A stretch of DNA of 64,000 nt from NCBI RefSeq assembly GCF_013141915.1, contig NZ_SROX01000022.1, forward strand, positions 56,519-120,518. Reading direction: 5' to 3'. The notes below the pieces were generated by a model. That model made no database searches. It saw only the letters and a program-made list of their open reading frames with translations, and was not told where the DNA came from. The stretch is from Cupriavidus necator (GTDB lineage: Bacteria > Pseudomonadota > Gammaproteobacteria > Burkholderiales > Burkholderiaceae). This document shows, piece by piece, positions 17,464-27,070 of this stretch. The translations under genes were made by a program, and so were the position numbers. Within the stretch, counting starts at the first letter, position 1. The number at the start of each line of letters is the position of its first letter.

Positions 17464-17503
17464 AAATTCATGTTTATGAATATAAGTTTATACATATGAA
17501 TTT
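17464..17503 (-). promoter_or_regulatory. Probable operator/promoter region of the cupin-Bug-acyl-CoA module
   Basis: An AT-rich island in GC-rich surroundings. ATTCATGTTTATGAAT at 17466-17481 is a hairpin-like palindrome (ATTCAT/ATGAAT). The outer pair AAATTCAT (17464-17471) and ATGAATTT (17496-17503) adds a third half-site. On the minus strand TATAAA and TATATT hexamers inside it could act as -10 elements. The IclR protein of the same module is the natural candidate to bind here. Confidence 0.6.
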
Positions 17504-17622
17504 TCACGTCAAACGTTTTCGACGTACTTGCGGGTTTACCGGGAGCGCTTGGCACACGCGAGCGTCGTCCTCACGCGCCGCGTGATCAGCCGGAAAGGGA
17601 TGCGAGGGGAACGGCCGCGGGC

Positions 17623-18318
<696 letters not shown>

Positions 18319-18349
18319 GACGCGTCGCTTCCTTGGAAGTTTGGCGGGT

Positions 18350-21217
18350 TCAGGCTGGCAGGCCGGCGGCTTCCGGCTCCAGCACGGGAGGGGTGCCGCG
18401 CGGCAGCGTAACCACGAAGCGCGCGCCGGCCCCCTCGCCCTGTGTCCCGGCATGAACCGGCTCGACCCGGATGCTGCCGCCGTGCGCCTGCACGATCGCG
18501 TCGCACACGGCCAGGCCCAGGCCCACGCCGCTGGTGGCGGATTCGCGCTCGCCGCGGGTAAATTTCTCGAACACCTGGCGCGCCATCGCGGCCGGCACGC
18601 CAGGGCCGTCGTCCTCGACGATCAGGTTCACGGCGTCTTCGGTCACCTCGCCGCGCAGCCGGATCTCGGTGCCCGGTGCGGTGTACTTGGCCGCGTTCTC
18701 GAGCAGGTTGCACAGCACGCGCTCGATCAGCACGCCATCGCACTCCACCAGCGGCAGCGCCGACAGGCCCGCCACCACCACGCGGTGCTGCGCCAGCGCG
18801 TCGCGCAGCGACGCCAGCGCCGCGCCGGCCAGTTCTTCGAACGACTGCCATGCCTTGCGCAGCGCCACGTTGCGGCTCTGCAGCCGCGCCATGTCGAGCA
18901 GGTTCGCCACCATCGCATGCATGCGCCGCGCCTGGTCGCGCATGGCGCCGACCGTTTCGGCGACGTCCGCGGCCAGCGGCGAGGTGCCGCGCTGCAGGGT
19001 CTCAGCCATGCCGATCAGGCTGGTCAGCGGCGTGCGCAGATCATGCGACACCGCGGCCAGCAGCGAGCTGCGCAGACGCTCCGATTCCATCGTCAACAAG
19101 GCCTGCTGCGCGACCTCGACGTAATGCAGCCGCTCCAGTGCGATCGCGATCAGCGTGGCGAAGACATCGGCCTGCCGCCGCAGCGCCGGCTGCGCCAAGG
19201 CGCGCCAGGCGCGCGGCTCGACCGCGAGCACGCCGCGCACCTGCATCGGCGCTTTCAACGGCAGGTACAGCACGGTGCCGGCCGGCAGGGTGTCGGTGCC
19301 GGTGCCAGCCGGCTGGCCGTGGTCGAATACCCATTGCGCCAGCACATGGTCGATCGCATCGCTCTGCGCGGCCGCGTCATCGGTCTCGGCATCGGGCACG
19401 GCCGAGAGCAATCGCCCCCGCGGCCCGGCCAGGAAGAAGGCCGCACGCGCGTCGAACGCCGCGCGCAGGAAGCGGCTGCCAATGGCGACGATCTGCGCAT
19501 CGGTCAGCGCCGCCGAGAGTTCGCGCGCCAGTTCGTACAGCGTGCGCGCATCGGTCTCGCGCTGGACCGACACCTGCGCCTGCTCGCGCAGCCCGGCGGT
19601 GAGCTGCCCGATCACCAGCCCCACCGCCAGCATCACCAGGAAGGTCACCAGGTACTGCACGTCGCTGACCGCGAACGACAGTCGCGGCGGCACGAAGAAG
19701 AAGTCGAACGCGCCCACCGCCACCACGGCGGCAAAGGCGCCGGCCGTGCGCCCGTGGCGCAGCGCCACGCCGGCCACTGCCAGCAGGAACAGCATGGCGA
19801 TATTGACCAGGTCGAACCACGGCCGCGCCAGCGCCGACAGCACGGTGGCGCCGGCGCACCAGGCCACCGCCCACAGCAGGCCCGGCCACTGCGCCGGACT
19901 TGCTTCGCCGGCTTGCGGTTCGATGCGACGCACGCTGCCGGGGGCATCGGGTGCGTCATGCCGGACCCCGTCGGCAGCGACGCGGATCACGTCGACCTCC
20001 GGACACGCCGCGGCCAGCGCATCGGCAAAGCTGCTGCGCCCGAACAGCCAGGCGCGCGCACCCAGCCAGGGCGCCAGTGCCCAGGCCAGCCACGCGTGCA
20101 GGCGCCCAGGCAGCGAACCGCCGCTGTTGCGCCAGCGCGCCGGCGTGCGGCCTATCAATACCTTGGTCAGGTTGTGCCGCCGCACGTAGCCGGCCACCGC
20201 GGCCACCATGTCGCTGCCGGCCAGGGTCTCGGTGCGCGCGCCCAGCGACTCGGCCAGCCGCATGGCCTCGTCGAGCTGCGCGCGGGGCGTATCGGGCGCC
20301 GGCGCCAGCCGCGGCACCGACACCGTCACCACATGGCAATCGGCATCCAGCTGCGCGGCCAGCCGGCGCGCGCTGCGCACCACCTGCGCGGCATCGCTGC
20401 CGTGGCCGATGCAGGCCAGCACGGCTTCGCGCGTGCGCCACACCGGTGCGATCGCGGCTTGCTGGCGGTAGGCGCGCACATCGTGGTCGACGCGGTCGGC
20501 GGTGCGGCGCAGCGCCAGCTCGCGCAGCGCGATCAGATTGCCCTTGCGGAAGAAGTGCTGCACCGCGTGGCGGGCCTGTTCGGGCACGTACACACGGCCT
20601 TCGCGCAGGCGGCGCAGCAGTTCGTCGGCGGGCAGGTCGACCAGCACCACTTCGTCGGCCTCGTCGAAGACCGCGTCGGGCACGGTCTCGCGCACGCGGA
20701 TGCCGGTGATGCCGGCCACCGCCTCGTTCAGGCTGTCGAGGTGCTGGACGTTGACGGTGGTCCAGACGTCGATGCCGGACGACAGCAGCTCGGCAATGTC
20801 CTGCCAGCGCTTGGGATGGCGGCTGTCGGGCGCGTTGCTATGGGCCAGCTCGTCGACCAGCACCAGCGCCGGCCGGCGCGCCAGCGCCGCGTCCAGGTCG
20901 AATTCCTGCAGCGCGCGGCCGCGGTAGTCCAGTTCGCGCCGCGGCAGCTGCTCGAGCCCTTTGGCCAGCGCCTCGGTCTCGGCGCGGCCATGGCTTTCGA
21001 CCACGCCCACCACGACGTTGCCGCCCTGCTCGCGCAGCGCGCGCGCCGCCGCCAGCATGGCAAAGGTCTTGCCCACCCCGGCCGAGGCGCCGAAGTAGAT
21101 GCGCAGGCGCCCGCGCGCGGCGCGTTCGCCGTCGGCCTGCAGGCGTTGCAGCAGGTGGTCGGGATCGGGGCGGAGGTCGTCGGCTGGGCGCGGCGCGGGC
21201 ATGGTGGGCGCGCTCAC
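18350..21217 (-). CDS. kdpD: Sensor histidine kinase KdpD
   Basis: A 955-residue membrane sensor kinase. In order: the KdpD domain with Walker A GASAGVGKTFAM and the LVDELAHSNAPDSRHPKRWQD signature, a universal-stress-like domain, a block of four membrane helices, a GAF-like region, the dimerisation domain with VSHDLRTPLTSL (His725) and the ATPase domain with DDGPGVP and GVGLGLAVC. It senses K+ limitation and controls KdpE. The start is either GTG at 21217 or ATG at 21202; neither has a strong ribosome site. Confidence 0.94.
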   Translation of the reverse strand: MSAPTMPAPRPADDLRPDPDHLLQRLQADGERAARGRLRIYFGASAGVGKTFAMLAAARALREQGGNVVVGVVESHGRAETEALAKGLEQLPRRELDYRGRALQEFDLDAALARRPALVLVDELAHSNAPDSRHPKRWQDIAELLSSGIDVWTTVNVQHLDSLNEAVAGITGIRVRETVPDAVFDEADEVVLVDLPADELLRRLREGRVYVPEQARHAVQHFFRKGNLIALRELALRRTADRVDHDVRAYRQQAAIAPVWRTREAVLACIGHGSDAAQVVRSARRLAAQLDADCHVVTVSVPRLAPAPDTPRAQLDEAMRLAESLGARTETLAGSDMVAAVAGYVRRHNLTKVLIGRTPARWRNSGGSLPGRLHAWLAWALAPWLGARAWLFGRSSFADALAAACPEVDVIRVAADGVRHDAPDAPGSVRRIEPQAGEASPAQWPGLLWAVAWCAGATVLSALARPWFDLVNIAMLFLLAVAGVALRHGRTAGAFAAVVAVGAFDFFFVPPRLSFAVSDVQYLVTFLVMLAVGLVIGQLTAGLREQAQVSVQRETDARTLYELARELSAALTDAQIVAIGSRFLRAAFDARAAFFLAGPRGRLLSAVPDAETDDAAAQSDAIDHVLAQWVFDHGQPAGTGTDTLPAGTVLYLPLKAPMQVRGVLAVEPRAWRALAQPALRRQADVFATLIAIALERLHYVEVAQQALLTMESERLRSSLLAAVSHDLRTPLTSLIGMAETLQRGTSPLAADVAETVGAMRDQARRMHAMVANLLDMARLQSRNVALRKAWQSFEELAGAALASLRDALAQHRVVVAGLSALPLVECDGVLIERVLCNLLENAAKYTAPGTEIRLRGEVTEDAVNLIVEDDGPGVPAAMARQVFEKFTRGERESATSGVGLGLAVCDAIVQAHGGSIRVEPVHAGTQGEGAGARFVVTLPRGTPPVLEPEAAGLPA

Positions 21218-21277
21218 TTTGCGGCGTGAGCGCAGCCAGATTGTGCCATGCAGGCCGGCGCGTGGCCCGCCGCCACC

Positions 21278-21907
21278 TCAGCGCGCCGGCAGCGCATCCA
21301 GTGCCAGGTTCAGCTTCAGCACGTTGACCCCGGCCTCGCCCAGCACCGGCAGCAGGGGCTGGTCGGTATGCGCGGCGATCAGCGCGCGTACCTGCGCCAG
21401 CGGCAGGCCACGCGCCCGCGCCACGCGCGCCGCCTGGTACTCGGCCGCGGCTACGCTGATATGCGGGTCCAGGCCGCTGCCGGACGCGGTTACCAGGTCC
21501 ACTGGCACCGGGGCGGCGTTGCCGGGATCGGCCGCGCGCAGCGCGTCGAGGCGCGCGCGCGCCGCGTCGGCCAGCGCCGGGTTGGCGGGGCCCAGGTTGG
21601 AGCCGCCGGACGCGCCGCCGTTGTACGGCATCGGCGCGGTCGCCGAGAGCCGGCCCCAGAAGTCCCCGGGCTCGGAAAACGGCTGCCCGATCAGCGCGGA
21701 GCCCAGCACCTTGCCGTCGCGCACGATCAGCGAGCCGGCCGCCTGATGCGGAAAGGCCGCCGCGGCAAGCGCCGTGATCGCCGCGGGGTACAGCAGGCCG
21801 GTCAGCAGCGACAGCGCCAGCAGGATGACCAGCGCCGGGCGCATCAGGCCGCCCTGCTCTGTGGTTTGCGCATCGCGCGCGACATCGGGCGTGATTGGAT
21901 AGGACAT
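21278..21907 (-). CDS. kdpC: Potassium-transporting ATPase subunit KdpC
   Basis: A 209-residue subunit with one N-terminal membrane helix (about 23-45) and a periplasmic domain. GSALIGQPFSEPGDFWGRLSAT and VTASGSGLDPHISVAAAEYQAARVARARG are characteristic. KdpC stabilises the KdpA-KdpB complex and affects ATP affinity. It begins 28 bases after kdpB and ends 60 bases before kdpD. Confidence 0.95.
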   Translation of the reverse strand: MSYPITPDVARDAQTTEQGGLMRPALVILLALSLLTGLLYPAAITALAAAAFPHQAAGSLIVRDGKVLGSALIGQPFSEPGDFWGRLSATAPMPYNGGASGGSNLGPANPALADAARARLDALRAADPGNAAPVPVDLVTASGSGLDPHISVAAAEYQAARVARARGLPLAQVRALIAAHTDQPLLPVLGEAGVNVLKLNLALDALPAR

Positions 21908-21935
21908 GGTTGCTCCGAAAGTGGTTTTGCGTCGA

Positions 21936-24107
21936 TCAGGCCCAGCCCATCGCGGCCAGCCCCAGGTCGATCAGCTTGATGCCGGCAAACGGCACCGCGA
22001 TGCCGCCCAGCCCGTACACCAGCAGGTTGCGGCGCAGCAGCGCGGCGGCGCCGAGGGCGCGGTAGCGCACCCCGCGCAGCGCCAGCGGGATCAGCACCAC
22101 GATGATCAGCGCGTTGAAGATCACCGCCGACAAAATCGCGGAAGACGGCGTCGCCAGGCCCATCACGTTGAGCAGGCCGAGCTGCGGATAGGTGGTGGCA
22201 AAGGCCGCGGGAATGATCGCGAAATACTTGGCCAGGTCGTTGGCCACGCTGAAGGTGGTCAGGGCACCGCGGGTCATCAGCATCTGCTTGCCGATGCCGA
22301 CGATCTCGATCAGCTTGGTGGGATTGCTGTCGAGGTCGACCATGTTGCCGGCCTCGCGCGCGGCCTGCGTGCCGCTGTTCATCGCCACCGCCACATCGGC
22401 CTGCGCCAGCGCCGGGGCGTCGTTGGTGCCGTCGCCGGTCATCGCCACCAGCCGCCCTTCTGCCTGGTACTGGCGGATCAGCGCCAGCTTGGCTTCGGGC
22501 GTGGCCTCCGCCAGGAAGTCGTCGACGCCGGCCTCGGCGGCGATCGCGGCGGCGGTCAGCCGGTTGTCGCCGGTGATCATGACGGTGCGGATGCCCATGC
22601 GGCGCAGTTCGCCGAAGCGCTCGCGGATGCCGCGCTTGACTGTGTCCTTCAGCTCCACCACGCCCAGCACGCGCACCTCCGCGCCGACCAGCTCGGCCAC
22701 CACCAGCGGCGTGCTGCCAGCCCGCGCCACGTCCTCGACCGCATGCGCCACCGCGTCGGGGAACTTGCCCGCCTGCTGGGCCACGTAGCGGCGCACGGCA
22801 TCGGCGGCGCCCTTGCGCACGCTGCGCCGCGACGCGCCCTCGTCCAGGTCGACGCCGCTCATGCGCGTCTGCGCGGTGAACGGCACGAACACCGGCCGCG
22901 CCGCGCCCATGCCGGGCGCCTCGACGCCGGCCTGCTGGCGCGCCAGCGCCACGATGCTGCGGCCTTCGGGGGTTTCATCGGCCAGCGACGACAGCCACGC
23001 GGCGGCGGCCAGCTGACGCTCGGTCACACCCGGGGCTGGCAGCAGCCGTGCGGCCTGGCGGTTGCCCAGCGTGATCGTGCCGGTCTTGTCGAGCAGGAGC
23101 ACGTCGACGTCGCCGGCGGCTTCCACCGCGCGGCCCGAGGTGGCGATCACGTTGGCCGCCATCATGCGGCTCATGCCGGCCACGCCGACCGCCGACAGCA
23201 GCCCGCCGATGGTGGTCGGGATCAGGCACACCAGCAGCGCCACCAGCACGGTCACGCTGACCGGCAGCCCCGCGCCCGTCGCCACCACGCTGTAGGCGGA
23301 GAACGGCAGCAGCGTGGCCGTGGCCAGCAGCAGCACCATCGACAGCCCGACCAGCAAGATGGTCAGCGCCAGCTCGTTGGGGGTCTTCTGGCGCCGGGCG
23401 CCTTCCACCATCGAGATCATCCGGTCGATAAAGCTCTCGCCGGGATTGGTGGTGACGCGCACCACGATCCAGTCGGACAGCACGCGCGTGCCGCCGGTGA
23501 CGGACGAGAAGTCCCCGCCCGATTCGCGGATCACCGGCGCCGACTCGCCCGTGATGGCGCTTTCGTCGACCGAGGCCACGCCCTCGATGACGTCGCCGTC
23601 GCCGGGAATCATGTCGCCGGCCTCGGCCAGCACCACGTCACCGCGGCGCAGCGTGGTGGCCGGGCGCACCTGCATGGCGCCGTCGCGGCGGCCCTCGGTC
23701 AGCACACGCGCGGTCGCGATACTTTTCAGCCCGCGCAGCGACGCGGCCTGCTGGCGGCTGCGCCCTTCGGCCAGCGCCTCGGCAAAGTTGGCAAACAGCA
23801 CGGTGGCCCACAGCCAGAGCGTGACCGCGACGATAAAGCCCGCGCTTTCGGTGGCATGCGGCAGCGGCGACACGAACGCGCGCAGCGCCAGCAGCGTGGT
23901 CAGGATGGCGCCGGCATAGACCACGAACATCACCGGGTTGCGCAACTGCTCCCGCGGCGACAGCTTGCGCAGCGCCGCGAGCAGCGCCGGGCGCGCCAGT
24001 TCGGGCGACAGTATGCGGTGCGGCGCGCGTGCCGGGTGGTGGGTGGCGCCGTCCTCGGCGCGGTCAGTGGCGGCCTGGGGCCGCGTGGTCAGGGTATCGG
24101 GTTGCAT
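21936..24107 (-). CDS. kdpB: Potassium-transporting P-type ATPase catalytic subunit KdpB
   Basis: A 723-residue P-type ATPase. The phosphorylated Asp is Asp340 in LLLDKTGTITLGN. Also visible are the TGES actuator loop (DESAITGESAPV), the nucleotide-domain motifs and the hinge TGDGTNDAPALAQADVAVAMNSGT. It hydrolyses ATP to drive K+ uptake through KdpA. The N-terminus is about 30 residues longer than in E. coli KdpB and rich in Ala/His/Arg, starting from the ATG at 24107. A longer in-frame read-through upstream is not coding; it runs over kdpA in another frame. Confidence 0.95.
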   Translation of the reverse strand: MQPDTLTTRPQAATDRAEDGATHHPARAPHRILSPELARPALLAALRKLSPREQLRNPVMFVVYAGAILTTLLALRAFVSPLPHATESAGFIVAVTLWLWATVLFANFAEALAEGRSRQQAASLRGLKSIATARVLTEGRRDGAMQVRPATTLRRGDVVLAEAGDMIPGDGDVIEGVASVDESAITGESAPVIRESGGDFSSVTGGTRVLSDWIVVRVTTNPGESFIDRMISMVEGARRQKTPNELALTILLVGLSMVLLLATATLLPFSAYSVVATGAGLPVSVTVLVALLVCLIPTTIGGLLSAVGVAGMSRMMAANVIATSGRAVEAAGDVDVLLLDKTGTITLGNRQAARLLPAPGVTERQLAAAAWLSSLADETPEGRSIVALARQQAGVEAPGMGAARPVFVPFTAQTRMSGVDLDEGASRRSVRKGAADAVRRYVAQQAGKFPDAVAHAVEDVARAGSTPLVVAELVGAEVRVLGVVELKDTVKRGIRERFGELRRMGIRTVMITGDNRLTAAAIAAEAGVDDFLAEATPEAKLALIRQYQAEGRLVAMTGDGTNDAPALAQADVAVAMNSGTQAAREAGNMVDLDSNPTKLIEIVGIGKQMLMTRGALTTFSVANDLAKYFAIIPAAFATTYPQLGLLNVMGLATPSSAILSAVIFNALIIVVLIPLALRGVRYRALGAAALLRRNLLVYGLGGIAVPFAGIKLIDLGLAAMGWA

Positions 24108-24148
24108 GATAGACAGGTTCGCGATTGGCGATTCGTCAGGGCTAGCGA

Positions 24149-25966
24149 TCAGCGCGCGGCGCCGGTCAGCACGCCTTGCAGGTGTTCGGCGACGGGGCCC
24201 AGCGCCAGCGCCGGGACATAGGTCAGCGCGCCAACCATCAGCACCGAGCCTGCCAGCAGCACCACGAACAGCGCGCCGTGCGTGGGCATGGTGCCGCCGG
24301 TGGCCGGCAGCTTCGGCTTGGCCGCCAGCGAACCCGCCAGCGCCAGCACCGGGATCACGATCCAGAAGCGGCCGAACCACATCGCCGCGGCCAGCAGCGT
24401 GTTGTAGAACGGGGTGTTGGCCGACAGGCCCGCGAACGCGCTGCCGTTGTTGTTGGCCGCCGACGACAGCGCGTAGAGGATTTCGGAGAAGCCGTGCGTG
24501 CCCGGGTTGAGCACCCCCGCGCGCCCCGCGCCCGCCATCACCGCCACCGCCGTGCCCAGCAGTACCAGCAGCGGCGTGACCAGGATCACGATCACGGTCA
24601 TCTTCATTTCGAAGGCCTCGATCTTCTTGCCAAGATATTCCGGCGTGCGGCCGATCATCAGGCCGGCGATGAACACCGCCAGCACCGCATAGACCAGCAT
24701 GCCGTACAGGCCCGAGCCGACCCCGCCTAACACCACCTCGCCCAGCTGCATCAGCAGCATCGGCACCATGCCGCCCAGCGCGGTGAAGGAATCGTGCATG
24801 GCGTTGACCGCGCCGCACGACGCCGCCGTGGTGACCGCCGCGAACAACGCGGAGGCGGCCACGCCGAAGCGCGTTTCCTTGCCTTCCAGGTTGCCGCCCG
24901 CCTGCAGCGCGGAACCCGCGTGATCCAGCGGCAGCGCGGACAACACCGGCCCCGCATGCTGCTCGGCGAGCGCGGCCAGGCCAGCCATGGCCACGAACAG
25001 CAGCGTCATCGCCGCCAGCACCGCCACGCCCTGCCGGCGGTCCTTCACCATCTCGCCGAAGGTGAAGCACAGCGCTGCCGGGATCAGCAGGATCGCCAGC
25101 ATCTCGATCAGGTTGGACAGCGCGGTCGGGTTCTCGTACGGATGCGCGGAGTTGGCGTTGAAGAAGCCGCCACCGTTGGTGCCCAGCATCTTGATCGCTT
25201 CCTGCGACGCCACCGGCCCCATCGGCAGTGTCTGGGTGTACGCCATGGCTGGATGGCTCAGCGCCTGGCCCCGGGCATCGGTGACAGGCGCGCCAGCGGC
25301 GTCGGTCACCGGCTGGCTGTACGCCACCGGACGTAGCAGCGTGGCATCGCGATTGCCGCTGAAATTCTGGATCACGCCCTGGCTGGCGAGCACCAGCGCG
25401 ATCACCGAGGCCAGCGGCACCAGCACGTACAGCGTGATGCGCGTCAGGTCGACCCAGAAGTTGCCGATTACGTTTGCGCGTTGGCGCGCAAACCCACGGA
25501 TCAGGGCAAACACCACCGCGATCCCCGTAGCCGCGGAGACAAAGTTCTGCACCGTCAGCGCCAGCATCTGCGTCAGGTAGCTCATGGTCGATTCGCCGGC
25601 ATAGCCCTGCCAGTTGGTATTGGTGACGAAGCTCACGGCGGTGTTGAAGGCCGAATCCGGCGACACCGCGCCAAAGCCCTGCGGATTCAGCGGCAGCCAG
25701 CCCTGCAGGCGCTGCAGCGCATAAACCGCCAACGCGCCAAGCAGGTTGAAAGCGAGCACGGCCAGTGCGTATTGCCGCCAGCCCATCTGCGCCCCGCCCT
25801 GCACGCCGGAGAGCCGGTATAGCGCGCGCTCGAGCGGACGGCCCCAGGCGGTCAGCCGAAAGCCGTCGTCTTCGACCGCGCGGCGCAGGTAGCGGCCAAG
25901 CCATGGCGCCAGCGCCAGCAGGATGGCCAGGTAAAGGGCCAACAGGCCCGGGAAATCGGTCGGCAT
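24149..25966 (-). CDS. kdpA: Potassium-transporting ATPase K+-binding subunit KdpA
   Basis: A 605-residue channel-like membrane protein with about ten helices and four pseudo-repeated selectivity loops, such as FVTNTNWQGYAGES and LGTNGGGFFNANSAHPYENP. It forms the K+ entry path of the Kdp complex. The ATG at 25966 overlaps the kdpF stop by one base (TGATG), giving tight translational coupling. Length and motifs are normal. Confidence 0.95.
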   Translation of the reverse strand: MPTDFPGLLALYLAILLALAPWLGRYLRRAVEDDGFRLTAWGRPLERALYRLSGVQGGAQMGWRQYALAVLAFNLLGALAVYALQRLQGWLPLNPQGFGAVSPDSAFNTAVSFVTNTNWQGYAGESTMSYLTQMLALTVQNFVSAATGIAVVFALIRGFARQRANVIGNFWVDLTRITLYVLVPLASVIALVLASQGVIQNFSGNRDATLLRPVAYSQPVTDAAGAPVTDARGQALSHPAMAYTQTLPMGPVASQEAIKMLGTNGGGFFNANSAHPYENPTALSNLIEMLAILLIPAALCFTFGEMVKDRRQGVAVLAAMTLLFVAMAGLAALAEQHAGPVLSALPLDHAGSALQAGGNLEGKETRFGVAASALFAAVTTAASCGAVNAMHDSFTALGGMVPMLLMQLGEVVLGGVGSGLYGMLVYAVLAVFIAGLMIGRTPEYLGKKIEAFEMKMTVIVILVTPLLVLLGTAVAVMAGAGRAGVLNPGTHGFSEILYALSSAANNNGSAFAGLSANTPFYNTLLAAAMWFGRFWIVIPVLALAGSLAAKPKLPATGGTMPTHGALFVVLLAGSVLMVGALTYVPALALGPVAEHLQGVLTGAAR

Positions 25967-26055
25967 CAGAACTTCTCCGGACGGCACAGCGCAATCAGCA
26001 GGTAGAGGAAGACGGCCACGGCAAGCACGCCGGCCAGCAGTTCGGTCCAGTCCAT
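25966..26055 (-). CDS. kdpF: Potassium-transporting ATPase small subunit KdpF
   Basis: A 29-residue single-helix membrane peptide (MDWTELLAGVLAVAVFLYLL, then IALCRPEKF). The ending CRPEKF is the hallmark of KdpF. It stabilises the KdpABC complex in the membrane. It overlaps the kdpA start (TGATG), and its own ATG overlaps the stop of the upstream microprotein in the same way, so three genes in a row are chained by stop-start overlaps. Confidence 0.93.
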   Translation of the reverse strand: MDWTELLAGVLAVAVFLYLLIALCRPEKF

Positions 26056-26204
26056 CAGCGTTCTCCGCCGGTGGCTGCGTCCGGCTGCGGCCGGTCCGCG
26101 GGCATCACAGGCCGCGCCGGGCCCCACAGCCATGCGCATAGCGCAATAAGGGCGACGCTGGCGGCGCCGAAGGCAATCAGAACGAGCAGGAACATCGCAT
26201 CCAT
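26055..26204 (-). CDS. 49-residue membrane microprotein, first gene of the kdp operon
   Basis: A short frame reading MDAMFLLVLIAFGAASVALI for its first 20 residues, continuing hydrophobic to about residue 28 and ending in a Pro/Ala/Asp-rich tail. It has one membrane helix and is too short for many gene finders. Its TGA overlaps the kdpF ATG (TGATG), the same coupling as between kdpF and kdpA, which strongly suggests it is translated. A second in-frame ATG lies at 26195. I do not recognise a family; a small accessory of the Kdp complex or of KdpD is the natural guess. The Shine-Dalgarno is weak. Confidence 0.65.
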   Translation of the reverse strand: MDAMFLLVLIAFGAASVALIALCAWLWGPARPVMPADRPQPDAATGGER

Positions 26205-26253
26205 AGCGGGCTGAATCGTGAGTGGCAGACGTCACCCAGATTAGGGATGCGGG

Positions 26254-26302
26254 GATAAAAACGGGATAGAAAGAGCCGCTGCGCCTGTAAAAACGGTATA
26301 AA
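26254..26302 (-). promoter_or_regulatory. Two KdpE-like boxes upstream of the kdp operon
   Basis: On the minus strand TTTATACCGTTTTTACA (26286-26302) differs at two positions from the E. coli KdpE box as I recall it (TTTATACTTTTTTTACA). A second, weaker copy sharing 13 of 17 positions lies at 26254-26270. The copies start 32 bases apart, about three helical turns. They lie 50-100 bases upstream of the first ATG of the operon. Confidence 0.72.
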
Positions 26303-26398
26303 GACGCCTCGCGCCTCCGCGCTGACCCTGGCGGCTCGCCTTAAGTGCTGGAACGGTAACACTCCACCCGGCCGCCACGCGTACATTGCACTGCATTC

Positions 26399-26428
26399 TT
26401 GACAGCGTCGTCGTATACATGCCATAGT
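26399..26428 (+). promoter_or_regulatory. Probable rpsU promoter
   Basis: TTGACA at 26399-26404 is followed after 18 bases by CATAGT (26423-26428). It would give a leader of about 220 bases before rpsU. The rest of the 26303-26656 interval shows no convincing gene; one open frame there has only a TTG start and no family character. Confidence 0.5.
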
Positions 26429-26656
26429 TACGGGCGTATAGCATTCATGGAAACCGGTACTGTCAGGCTCCAGTTGTATTCGGACCTGGCGCTATCACCC
26501 CTGACACTGGTTGCACGGACTGAAACGTCCACATCTTTCAGGTTCGCGGGGGCGCACCAGGGCATCAGCCCGGCGTGCAATACCAGTCGCTCCGGCGACC
26601 GCAGTTTCCCCCCGTGTGAACCAGCCGCCCTGGCGGCAATCCCCTAAAGGACTGAA

Positions 26657-26869
26657 TTGACTAAGATCGTCTTGAAACCCGGTGAGCCCGTTGAAGTTGC
26701 AATGCGGCGTTTCCGTCGCGCCATTCTGCAGACTGGCCTGATCGTTGAACTCAAGAGCCGTACCGCTTACGAGAAGCCGACGACCGAGCGCAAGCGCAAG
26801 AAGAAGGCCGCCGAAGCACGCCTGCGCAAGCGCCTGCGCATGCAGATGCTGCCGAAGAAGATGTACTGA
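26657..26869 (+). CDS. rpsU: 30S ribosomal protein S21
   Basis: A 70-residue basic protein of the small ribosomal subunit, near the anti-Shine-Dalgarno region of 16S rRNA. KPGEPVEVAMRRFRRAI and the Arg/Lys-rich tail RKRKKKAAEARLRKRLRMQM are diagnostic. The start must be TTG at 26657: an in-frame TAA sits 12 bases upstream and the next in-frame ATG is codon 16, inside the conserved region. AAAGGA precedes it at good spacing. A rare start on a ribosomal protein gene may tune its level. An intrinsic terminator follows. Confidence 0.96.
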   Translation: MTKIVLKPGEPVEVAMRRFRRAILQTGLIVELKSRTAYEKPTTERKRKKKAAEARLRKRLRMQMLPKKMY

Positions 26870-26908
26870 TTTCAGTACGCTTCGCTGCCTGGCAGTGCCA
26901 GGCAAGAA

Positions 26909-26937
26909 AAAACCGCCAGCTCGCTGGCGGTTTTTTT
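26909..26937 (+). terminator. Intrinsic terminator after rpsU
   Basis: AACCGCCAG and CTGGCGGTT pair around CTCG, flanked by A and T runs that end in seven T. The A run upstream and T run downstream would also let it work from the opposite strand. Confidence 0.95.
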
Positions 26938-27070
26938 GTGCCCGCGCGCGGGCGGGGGGCTCGCCTGCGGGGGACCGCGGCGTCTGCTGCACCGCGCCAC
27001 CTGAGCGCGCCGCCGATGACCGGCATAATGTCGGCAATTGCGCCGTTGCGGCGCCACACCGGACCCTGCC

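Noticed and set aside
21936..25994. An apparent KdpA-KdpB fusion of 1352 codons
   Set aside because: KdpA is encoded in a different frame (24149-25966). The upstream part of this frame is a shadow, and KdpB starts at 24107.
26399..26647. An 82-codon frame before rpsU
   Set aside because: It has only a TTG start, no ribosome site and no family character, and it overlaps the likely rpsU promoter.
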